From positions 1 to 12,468 of the forward strand of contig NZER01000171.1 of NCBI GenBank assembly GCA_002690445.1: a DNA stretch of 12,468 bases. The letters are read 5' to 3'. The translations under genes were made by a program, and so were the position numbers. Shown piece after piece: positions 6,849 to 12,468 of the stretch; positions within the stretch are counted from its first letter, which is position 1; every line of letters begins with the position of its first letter. Source of the DNA: Candidatus Pacearchaeota archaeon. Its GTDB lineage: Archaea > Nanoarchaeota > Nanoarchaeia > Pacearchaeales > GW2011-AR1. The notes below the pieces were generated by a model, which worked only from the letters and a program-made list of their open reading frames with translations, ran no database searches and was not told the DNA's origin.

Positions 6849-7246
6849 CTTTGATTCTCAGGTTGAAAATGCGGGCGTTTATATCCACTATCTAATTCAC
6901 GTATCTGTATATGTTTAATTAATCGTCTATATTCTTTTAATCCTTTAATTATATCGCCATTATAACAATATCTAAAATTTTCTACTTTAAATACCCCTTG
7001 TTTTATTACAAAAAATGTTTGTAAATTATATTGCTTTGTAATTTGTGCATTAAACTCTAAAAGAATTGCTGAATTACGCTTTAAGAAATTTTTAATTTTA
7101 GTTACATCTTCTTGCTGATGAAAGAACAACACTTTAAAGGGACTTATATTTAATTGATCTCTACATCGCTGTAATTCATCAAAAATAGCTTTTTCATTTT
7201 TAAAAACATCTTCTAATTTTAAACCAATTGATCTTACACCTTTCAT
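6845..7246 (-). CDS. Hypothetical protein, 133 residues
   Basis: I do not recognise this gene. The protein is rich in lysine, phenylalanine and tyrosine, has no cysteine pair, no signal peptide and no membrane helix. Alternating segments (FKVLFFHQQ, KIKNFLKRN, SAILLEFN, ITKQYNLQTFFVIKQGVF) look like alpha/beta packing; the last run vaguely recalls the second half of a thioredoxin fold, but the CxxC and cis-proline motifs are missing. The C-terminus (SGYKRPHFQPENQR) is polar. It is locked between the nuclease and the SLOG gene by ATGA overlaps on both sides, so the three are probably translated together and may act together. Confidence 0.7.
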   Translation of the reverse strand: MKGVRSIGLKLEDVFKNEKAIFDELQRCRDQLNISPFKVLFFHQQEDVTKIKNFLKRNSAILLEFNAQITKQYNLQTFFVIKQGVFKVENFRYCYNGDIIKGLKEYRRLIKHIQIRELDSGYKRPHFQPENQR

Positions 7247-8100
7247 CTTATACCCACATCACAATATTCTGTTTGATTAAACTCGCAAAATTTACATGCT
7301 TTTTTACTAGGTGTTGCAATCATATTTTGTTTATGTTCTCCACTACTATCAAATGCACTATCTAAAAAATTAGTTAAAGAGTTTTTCATTCTATTCATAC
7401 TAACTTTCCCATGTGCTGGTGTAAAAGTTTGAATTCTTTTCTGAGGGTAATCAATATTTTCATATAATTTTCGTTTTACTATAAAATATTCTATATTAAT
7501 GTTATCAAGTGATTTATTTCGTTGTTGCGCAAAATACTCTTTATATAATAACAGCTGTAACATTTTATTTTTATCTTTTTTTTGATATTTATTCCACCCT
7601 CTAGTTGAAGTTTTAATATCAACTATTTTAATCATTCCTGTAGGTTCATGCTCTAGTACTACATCAAGAAATCCTACAAATCTAATATTATTTTTAACTT
7701 CTATATTAATGGGTACTTCGCACCCTATTAGCGTCCAATTTCTTTTAGAAAAATATTCACCGCGATGTTTTTTGAACCAATCAATTATAAATACTCCATC
7801 ATCAAAAAACTCTTTTAGGTCTTCTTTAGAGCAAGGATCTTTTTCATCTTTTTCCTTTGCAGATTTAAATTCTTTAATAAGTTCTTCTTGAAGTGTTAAA
7901 AATAAATCTAATTCATTTGCTGCTTTAATTGAAACAGAATACATTGTCTTAAGATACTTCTGCAATGTTGTATGCATTGCTGTTCCAAAAATTAAATGTA
8001 TATTACTTTCTTGTTTTTTGATTTTATCAATATAACGTAATTTCCAATGATACGGACATTCATTATATAATGAAAGCTGTGAGTAACTAATTTTATTCAT
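7243..8100 (-). CDS. PD-(D/E)XK nuclease, Cas4/RecB-like, with Fe-S cysteines
   Basis: The 285-residue protein has the RecB-type nuclease core. It opens SYSQLSLYNECPYHWKLRY, then has the H motif in FGTAMHTTLQ (H43), the GFLDVV aspartate (D146), IVDIKTST with D161 and K163, and the QLLLYKEYF motif (Q182, Y186). C15 together with C269, C272 and C280 near the end form the 1+3 cysteine arrangement of Cas4/AddB-type iron-sulfur nucleases. This predicts a metal-dependent DNA exonuclease or end-processing enzyme acting in phage replication or recombination. No cas1/cas2 or repeats are nearby, so it is not adaptation Cas4. The start shares one base with the clamp-loader small-subunit stop (TAATG), with AAAAGG upstream as a ribosome site, which ties it to the replisome operon. 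Confidence 0.9.
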   Translation of the reverse strand: MNKISYSQLSLYNECPYHWKLRYIDKIKKQESNIHLIFGTAMHTTLQKYLKTMYSVSIKAANELDLFLTLQEELIKEFKSAKEKDEKDPCSKEDLKEFFDDGVFIIDWFKKHRGEYFSKRNWTLIGCEVPINIEVKNNIRFVGFLDVVLEHEPTGMIKIVDIKTSTRGWNKYQKKDKNKMLQLLLYKEYFAQQRNKSLDNINIEYFIVKRKLYENIDYPQKRIQTFTPAHGKVSMNRMKNSLTNFLDSAFDSSGEHKQNMIATPSKKACKFCEFNQTEYCDVGIR

Positions 8101-8534
8101 TATAAGTTAACCTTTTTAATTTTTGCTGGATCAATACCGTACATTTTTAGAATGTCTTGTAAGTATTGTTTTCCATTCTTAGTTTGATACAATAAATCTA
8201 AATATTTTATACATTCTTGCTGGCTTATTTCAAAATGAGTTTTTATAGTTTCTATAACCCATGGTTCATAATTTGTTAATTTAGATCCTTTTATATATTT
8301 TAACCATCTTTTTCCTTTAGGTACAATTTCACAATACCATTTATAAACTTCTTTTGGTTCAAGTAATCCAATTGAATATTTTTGAAAGTAATTAACAATT
8401 AATATAAGATCTTTATCCATTGATAAAAATCGATTTATTATATAAGGTTGAAATTGTTTTTGATCAGACTCAGAAAAGAAATTCCAATTTCTTTTTCCTA
8501 TTCTAATCTCATTTATCCAATCAAATATTTTCAT
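8100..8534 (-). CDS. 62: Sliding-clamp loader small subunit (gp62-like)
   Basis: This 144-residue protein resembles gp62 of T4 and its marine relatives. FDWINEI, a K..W segment, YIINRFLSMDKDLILIVNYFQKY and EIVPKGKRWLKYIKG occur in order; the last matches T4 gp62's AVPRGKR-type segment. gp62 forms one arm of the pentameric clamp loader with four gp44 subunits, opening gp45 and placing it on primer-template DNA. The protein is shorter than T4 gp62 (187 residues), as in distant T4 relatives. Its ATG overlaps the FmdB-like gene's stop (ATGA) without a clear ribosome site, so it depends on coupling; in T4 it couples to gene 44 instead. The tail DPAKIKKVNL weakly recalls the KLPKLKK tails found further downstream and also covers the next gene's ribosome site. 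Confidence 0.83.
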   Translation of the reverse strand: MKIFDWINEIRIGKRNWNFFSESDQKQFQPYIINRFLSMDKDLILIVNYFQKYSIGLLEPKEVYKWYCEIVPKGKRWLKYIKGSKLTNYEPWVIETIKTHFEISQQECIKYLDLLYQTKNGKQYLQDILKMYGIDPAKIKKVNL

Positions 8535-8845
8535 TGTTTTTTAGATGGTGGTTGTGAAGGTTCATCTTTACTCTTAGACTGTTCTTTTTCAGATTTGTTT
8601 ACTTTTTTATGTGGTCTAGTAGATTGTTTTTTCTTATAATCTGTCTCATAAAATCCGCTGCCTTTAAATATAACTGCGGACTTGGAAATTTTTTTATGCA
8701 TTATAGTTTCTATGTGTTCCACTTGATAAAATGGTTTTGTTTTTATTTCCACGCATTTTGGACACGTTGGATCCACGTCATCTATCTTTTGTAAAACTTC
8801 TTCTTCATGCCCACAATTAGAACAGACATATTCATAAATAGGCAT
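8531..8845 (-). CDS. FmdB-type zinc-ribbon protein
   Basis: The first 72 residues are a clear FmdB-family zinc ribbon: MPIYEYVCSNCGHEEEV with C8 and C11, CPKC at 28-31, then AVIFKGSGFYETDY at about 57-70, the family's typical closing motif. A lysine/serine/glutamine-rich tail follows (about 73-104), as in many family members, and is probably disordered. FmdB proteins are small, usually described as putative regulators; their biochemical role is poorly defined. Here the gene sits between the clamp-loader ATPase and small-subunit genes, one base after the preceding zinc protein and overlapping the small-subunit gene. No ribosome site is visible, so it is probably translated by coupling. A role linked to the clamp, or to clamp-dependent transcription, is only a positional guess. 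Confidence 0.87.
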   Translation of the reverse strand: MPIYEYVCSNCGHEEEVLQKIDDVDPTCPKCVEIKTKPFYQVEHIETIMHKKISKSAVIFKGSGFYETDYKKKQSTRPHKKVNKSEKEQSKSKDEPSQPPSKKQ

Positions 8846-8846
8846 T

Positions 8847-9074
8847 TTACAGTGTCAGTTCACTATCAATAAATTCACTATTTATATGATTACAATGTTC
8901 ACAACCAAATACAGCTACTGGTATAAGTACCTCTAATCCGGTTGGTGAAACAAGTGCAGATAATTTTCTTAACATCACAGTCTGTTTAAATGTTTTACCA
9001 TCACATTCTTCACACGACACTTGTGTTGTTTTAGAAAGATCTACCTGTTGTTTTAAATCTGTAGTGGTTTTCAT
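8847..9074 (-). CDS. Small four-cysteine (zinc-binding) phage protein
   Basis: The 75-residue protein has two knuckles: C21-E-E-C24 and C58-E-H-C61, separated by a hydrophobic segment MLRKLSALVSPTGLEVLIPVAVFGC. The 'kLSalvSptG.e.lipv.vf.C..C.hiN' pattern resembles short zinc-ribbon proteins I recall beside replication genes in T4-like marine phages; no function is established to my knowledge. A good ribosome site, GGGAG, lies seven bases before the ATG, unlike the two genes that follow it. This makes it the likely entry point for translation of the zinc protein-FmdB-gp62 trio. It follows the clamp-loader ATPase gene by three bases. Zinc ribbons of this size may bind DNA, RNA polymerase or the clamp. 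Confidence 0.78.
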   Translation of the reverse strand: MKTTTDLKQQVDLSKTTQVSCEECDGKTFKQTVMLRKLSALVSPTGLEVLIPVAVFGCEHCNHINSEFIDSELTL

Positions 9075-9077
9075 TTA

Positions 9078-9995
9078 TTATCTCCCTATTATTTTTAATA
9101 AATTAATTATTAATGCCATAAAATTTATTTCTTTGTCAACTGAAAATTGATCTTGATATTGACTTTCAGCTATTTGTAAAATGACTTCTGGTACACTATT
9201 TGGTGCTATATTATCAACTTCATCATATAGCAATTTATATAATTCAGTATAATCACTTACAGAATTATCAGCTATTAACTGACGAATCTGTACAAATGAG
9301 TTATTACTACTTAATAATTCAAGTAACTTAAGTTTATAATTATTTTGAATTATAGAGCTAGTATCAAGTTTTAGTTCATTATCAATAATTTGACGTTGAG
9401 CTGAATTAATAATTTGTCTTATATCAGGATAGCTTGCATTAATTATAACTGCAATATCATCTAAATTAAACTCAATATCTTCAGTTTCTAAGATACTTCT
9501 AAGATGAATAGCAACTTCTTTTCTAGATGGTGGTATTATTTTATACGTTTGACATCTTGATTGAATAGGATCTATAATTCGCTCCACATAATTACAAGTT
9601 AATATAAACCTTGTATACTTACTAAATGTTTCCATAAGATTACGAAGTGCTGCTTGACTGACAGGTGTAAGATAATCACTTTCATCAAGAATTATTACTT
9701 TTAATGGTTTAAATCCTACAGAAGATGCAAAAGTTTTAACTTTATCTCTAACAGTATCAATATTTCTTTCATCAGAAGCATTAATATAAAGATAATCACA
9801 TTCTATATTCTTAACAATTATTTTAGCTAATGTAGTTTTACCTGTCCCTGCTTTTCCATAAAATAATAAATGAGGAATATCGCTAGTTTGAATATACTGT
9901 GATATTTTTAACTTTAAATGTTTATTACCAATATATGTACTTAATAAATTTGGTCTGTATTTTTCTGCCCAAATATAATGATCTTGTACGTCCAT
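9078..9995 (-). CDS. 44: Sliding-clamp loader ATPase subunit (gp44-like, RFC family)
   Basis: The 305-residue AAA+ protein starts with WAEKYRP (9-15), the RFC-box entry typical of clamp loaders. Walker A is GKAGTGKT at 47-54, Walker B is VIILDESD at 100-107, sensor 1 is FILTCN (130-135), and the arginine-finger motif is SRC at 146-148 (IQSRCQ). A second helical domain (about 160-220) and a C-terminal collar domain complete the family layout; length is close to T4 gp44 (319). It assembles with gp62 and uses ATP to open and load the gp45 clamp. The ATG follows the clamp gene's TAA by two bases and has no strong ribosome site, so it is probably coupled to clamp translation. The identification is secure from motifs and from its neighbours. 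Confidence 0.95.
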   Translation of the reverse strand: MDVQDHYIWAEKYRPNLLSTYIGNKHLKLKISQYIQTSDIPHLLFYGKAGTGKTTLAKIIVKNIECDYLYINASDERNIDTVRDKVKTFASSVGFKPLKVIILDESDYLTPVSQAALRNLMETFSKYTRFILTCNYVERIIDPIQSRCQTYKIIPPSRKEVAIHLRSILETEDIEFNLDDIAVIINASYPDIRQIINSAQRQIIDNELKLDTSSIIQNNYKLKLLELLSSNNSFVQIRQLIADNSVSDYTELYKLLYDEVDNIAPNSVPEVILQIAESQYQDQFSVDKEINFMALIINLLKIIGR

Positions 9996-9997
9996 AA

Positions 9998-10714
9998 TTA
10001 ATCTATATCTTGTAATGCTGTTAAATAATATTCAGCAGTAAAATCATCAACTTTAAATACAATGTGTGCTAAACCTTTACTAGATATTTCTAAAACAGCA
10101 GATGAGCACTCTCTATTTGCTAATAAGATCTCCTTGAATATATTAGCATCAAATGATATATAATCAATTAAAAATGCCTCTGATGATTTCACTGGGATAG
10201 TTACTTTGTTTGAATTAGTTAAAGAGTGTCCGATAACAATTTTAACATTTCCATTTTTTATTACTGTAAAACTATTTGCATCAGGTAACGCTCCTTTACC
10301 TCTAATAAAAGTACTAATAAATACTGAATCTATATCAATTTTAGTTTCAAAAGTAGGTAGCTTTGTCAAGCTAGGTGGGTCCGCAATTACTGATAAATCT
10401 GCTAATGCAAAATTAGTTGATACGTTTGTATCAGTAATTACTAACGACACTGCTTTATTATCAATCTCAACTAATTTCATTTCAATGTTATCACCAACTA
10501 CACTTAATAGTCGTTGCAATTGATCTGTTAAATATACACCCAGTTTAGCATCTTGAAATTGAAAATCATCGACACAAATATTTCCTAATAAAGATTTATC
10601 AGGTGTCATAAATCTAGTATACAATTTATTTTTACTACATATCCATTTTACACTGTTAATTGAACTACCTAAATTATATTTTAATATAAATCTTTCTAAT
10701 TTTGATTTATTCAT
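9998..10714 (-). CDS. 45: DNA polymerase sliding clamp (gp45-like)
   Basis: The 238-residue protein fits a T4-type clamp: length near gp45 (228), a beta-rich sequence, an early ILKYNLGSSINSVKW segment, DFQFQDAKLGVYLTDQLQRLLSVV (about 50-72) matching the domain-1 helix, a central linker ADPPSLTKLPTFETK, and a C-terminal AEYYLTALQ strand that resembles T4's ending. The clamp forms a trimeric ring that tethers the polymerase; in T4 it also activates late transcription. It lies directly before the loader ATPase gene, as gene 45 precedes 44 in T4. An AGGAG ribosome site at 10720-10724, five bases before the ATG, overlaps the upstream TAG and predicts strong expression, as expected for an abundant clamp. 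Sequence identity to T4 is low by eye; the context raises confidence. Confidence 0.88.
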   Translation of the reverse strand: MNKSKLERFILKYNLGSSINSVKWICSKNKLYTRFMTPDKSLLGNICVDDFQFQDAKLGVYLTDQLQRLLSVVGDNIEMKLVEIDNKAVSLVITDTNVSTNFALADLSVIADPPSLTKLPTFETKIDIDSVFISTFIRGKGALPDANSFTVIKNGNVKIVIGHSLTNSNKVTIPVKSSEAFLIDYISFDANIFKEILLANRECSSAVLEISSKGLAHIVFKVDDFTAEYYLTALQDID

Positions 10715-10719
10715 GTATT

Positions 10720-10724
10720 CTCCT
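10720..10724 (-). promoter_or_regulatory. AGGAG ribosome-binding site for the sliding clamp
   Basis: AGGAG lies five bases before the clamp ATG and includes the last two bases of the upstream TAG stop. It is clearly stronger than the sites of the following clamp-loader ATPase, FmdB-like and gp62 genes, which fits the higher clamp level needed. Confidence 0.65.
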
Positions 10725-11226
10725 AATATTGAAATCTAAGTAAATCTTTAAAATTTTTATCTCTATTAGAAAATAAAATATATGATTGACCATATCTACC
10801 CTTTGTTTCAACTTTTATTTTTTTCTCTTTTAGTAGCTTTCTTACTACCTTTCTTAATTGTTTCAAATCATAAAAAATAGATATTTTCTTTTTAAGATTA
10901 GTATGATAAATACGATCAGCTTTAGCAGCGCGAAACCATCCAGGACGCCCATATGCTTTTGTCCATTCTAGATAAATAAGAAAAGACCCATCCTTTTTAG
11001 CTATTAAATTATTCTTACAATCAAAGTAATAAGATCTACCCCAAGTTTTCTTATATACTGCACCATCAATGCCGCTTTTCTGCATAAAATATTCTTTAGT
11101 AAAATCTTTAACCTCATCATATTGTTTACTTTCGGTTAATACCTTAAAAAGCCATTGTTCACCTTCATAGCCTTTTCTACCTCGTTTACCAAAACGTTTT
11201 TCTAATTGACTTATTTTTCTCTTCAT
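10723..11226 (-). CDS. Putative PD-(D/E)XK endonuclease, 167 residues
   Basis: The protein shows a plausible PD-(D/E)XK core: an N-terminal helix with E21/E23 (GYEGEQWLF), GIDG with D54, and YYFDCKNN with D69-x-K71, followed by a strand (FLIYLEW) and RPGWFRAAKADRIYH. The E...D...DxK order is that of Holliday-junction-resolvase and restriction-type folds. The chain is very basic throughout, as expected of a DNA-binding enzyme, and a KKISIFYDLKQLRKVVRKLLKEKK helix follows. It is encoded immediately upstream of the clamp, whose ribosome site overlaps its stop, and downstream of the dUTPase-like gene (ATGA overlap). A repair or recombination nuclease is the best guess. The exact family is not identified, and the call depends on a short motif. 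Confidence 0.65.
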   Translation of the reverse strand: MKRKISQLEKRFGKRGRKGYEGEQWLFKVLTESKQYDEVKDFTKEYFMQKSGIDGAVYKKTWGRSYYFDCKNNLIAKKDGSFLIYLEWTKAYGRPGWFRAAKADRIYHTNLKKKISIFYDLKQLRKVVRKLLKEKKIKVETKGRYGQSYILFSNRDKNFKDLLRFQY

Positions 11227-11723
11227 TTTATATGTGTTGGTAATTCACCCTTCTCGGCATTATAACCACCAGCATAAATCCCTTCACTATCACTTTCAGC
11301 AAATATAAATTGACCAACAGGTGTACCTTGTTTCATTCTTGTTATTCCAGTAACATATAATGTACCACAAATAGGGCCCTTATATCCACTATCATAAAAT
11401 CCAGATCCAACATTAACGCCATTACGGTTAAAAGTACTTCTTACTCGAACCCATCCTACCATACCTTCTGGTATATTAACATATACATTACTAACAAAAT
11501 CATATGATCCTGGTTCTAGCTCCCAAGTGTTATTTACTATACCAGCCTGTACCTCTTGTCTAACTCTATGTGTCTTCTTATCATCCCCTATGTAAAACAC
11601 TGTTGCTAAATTCATTTTAAATAATTTATCTGCAGAAATGTCAATAGCATTAGGTTGGATCCAGCTGTCTTTGACATTTTCAATCCAACCTTTTTTTACT
11701 GCAGTTTTAGGATTTATAAACAC
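11223..11723 (-). CDS. dUTPase / dCTP deaminase superfamily protein
   Basis: The 166-residue protein has the trimeric dUTPase-like fold's motifs: QPNAIDISADKLF (23-35), VRSTFNRNGV (94-103) with R95/S96, GFYDSGYKGPI (108-118) with D111, and VGQFIFAE (136-143). D111 in the YDSGY context matches the catalytic aspartate of dUTPases (as in I-D-x-D-Y). The glutamate that bacterial dCTP deaminases use six to seven residues further on appears to be replaced (G or T), so dUTP hydrolysis looks more likely than deamination. The C-terminal GGYN is not the classic glycine-rich dUTPase motif V. The start is GTG at 11721-11723; no in-frame ATG lies nearby upstream and a later start would remove motif 1. It follows queC by two bases and has no clear ribosome site. 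Confidence 0.8.
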   Translation of the reverse strand: MFINPKTAVKKGWIENVKDSWIQPNAIDISADKLFKMNLATVFYIGDDKKTHRVRQEVQAGIVNNTWELEPGSYDFVSNVYVNIPEGMVGWVRVRSTFNRNGVNVGSGFYDSGYKGPICGTLYVTGITRMKQGTPVGQFIFAESDSEGIYAGGYNAEKGELPTHIK

Positions 11724-11725
11724 TT

Positions 11726-12468
11726 TTATATACCATAAAAAACTTCTGATTGGGATGATTGATATGTATCTTTAACCTTACGTGCCTGATCTAAAATGGT
11801 AGACCAATTACTAACATAAGAAACAGGGTCAGTAACTCCTAACTTATCAAACGCTTCGATTCTCTCATTACAGGATCCGCATCTACCACATGATTCACCA
11901 GCCCCGTTAGGTTGATAGCATGTATTTGTATTTGCAAAAACTGTATCAAAATCTAAACCTAACTTATGACATGAATCTTGCGCATCTTTTAGAATTGTAT
12001 ATTTATCACCATCTAAAAATGGTGTATAAAATGATACCCTATCAGATCCCCAATTACCAATCTTAAATGCATGTTCAATAGCACTATAAAATTCAGGTCG
12101 ACAATCTGGATATACTGCATGATCACCTGTATGAACCCCGTAACATAGAATAACATCTGAACTTGTGTCTGTTGCTAATGTTAATGCATGCCCATATGCT
12201 ATTGATGTAAAAATAGCATTTCTATTAGGTACTACTGTATCTTTCATATTATCTTCTTCATAATGCCCTTCAGGTACCTTAAAATCTTCTCGTGTTAACG
12301 CCGAATTAAACATTCCCATTACAGTTGATAAATCAAGTACTGTATGCGGAATATTATGTCCTTCTGTTTTAAGATACTGTAAATTATCACTAACACGACT
12401 AAGCTCTAAACTATGTTTTTGACCATAATTATAACTTAGTGCATGCACATCATATTCTTTCCTTAATA
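11726..12468 (-). CDS. queC: 7-cyano-7-deazaguanine synthase QueC, N-terminus cut by window edge
   Basis: QueC converts 7-carboxy-7-deazaguanine to preQ0 with ATP and ammonia. The frame is open to the right edge: residues LRKEYDVHALSYNYGQKHSLEL align with the family's 'GyeVhALsfdYGQrH..EL', so the GTG at 12446-12448 is an internal valine and the true start, with the PP-loop SGGxDS, is outside the window. Visible motifs are VPNRNAIFTSIAYGHAL, GVHTGDHAVYPDCRPEF, and the zinc site NTNTCYQPN...SCGRCGSCNERIEAF with four cysteines, all as in QueC. About 247 codons are visible, so the gene is nearly complete. Phage QueC can supply preQ0 for queuosine or for 7-deazaguanine DNA modification. The following dUTPase-like gene and the replisome block favour a link with DNA metabolism, but the downstream modification enzyme is not in this window. 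Confidence 0.95.
   Translation of the reverse strand, partial: LRKEYDVHALSYNYGQKHSLELSRVSDNLQYLKTEGHNIPHTVLDLSTVMGMFNSALTREDFKVPEGHYEEDNMKDTVVPNRNAIFTSIAYGHALTLATDTSSDVILCYGVHTGDHAVYPDCRPEFYSAIEHAFKIGNWGSDRVSFYTPFLDGDKYTILKDAQDSCHKLGLDFDTVFANTNTCYQPNGAGESCGRCGSCNERIEAFDKLGVTDPVSYVSNWSTILDQARKVKDTYQSSQSEVFYGI

Noticed and set aside
7243..8100. The Cas4-like nuclease as part of a CRISPR adaptation locus
   Set aside because: No repeat array, cas1 or cas2 is nearby; the overlap with the gp62-like gene ties it to phage replication.
12446..12448. GTG as the start of a 240-residue queC
   Set aside because: The frame stays open upstream and the residues before it (RKEYD) match the QueC family; the GTG is the internal valine of the V-H-A-L-S motif, and the true start with the PP-loop is off the window.

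Overview
This window reads as part of a tailed-phage genome from the broad T4 superfamily, more like the distant marine or 'far-T4' members than T4 itself. The DNA is strongly AT-rich and almost completely coding. Every supported gene lies on the minus strand, so transcription runs from right to left. Neighbouring genes mostly overlap by 1-4 bases or sit a few bases apart. The decisive markers are a T4-type sliding clamp (gp45-like), the clamp-loader ATPase (gp44-like) and the clamp-loader small subunit (gp62-like), in the T4 order. No structural gene can be named with confidence and the host cannot be told from the sequence.

In transcription order, the right end (about 12468-10723) holds a 5'-truncated queC for preQ0 synthesis, a dUTPase/dCTP-deaminase family enzyme and a small putative PD-(D/E)XK nuclease. 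The replisome block (10714-8100) follows: clamp, clamp-loader ATPase, two small four-cysteine proteins (the second an FmdB-type zinc ribbon), then the clamp-loader small subunit. Next (8100-6444) come a Cas4/RecB-like nuclease with four candidate iron-sulfur cysteines, an unrecognised 133-residue protein and a SLOG-fold (DUF2493-like) protein.

The only sizeable non-coding gap (6384-6443, 60 bases) carries an AT-rich palindrome and a possible -10 box. It precedes a 64-residue ribbon-helix-helix protein, the first gene of the left-hand block.

The left block (6383-1) is a sugar cassette: two GT4-type glycosyltransferases, a zinc-ribbon protein, a conserved phage-type protein of unknown role, a GT2 glycosyltransferase, a short nucleotide-sugar dehydrogenase and a CgeB-like glycosyltransferase cut by the window edge. 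It probably makes and transfers sugars to DNA, to a virion protein or to the host surface; the sequence does not say which. Its most unusual feature is a seven-residue tail motif, (K/N)LPKLKK, present twice at the end of one glycosyltransferase and once at the end of the adjacent zinc-ribbon protein.

No tRNA, CRISPR array, insertion sequence or convincing terminator was seen, and no stretch over 300 bases lacks a gene.
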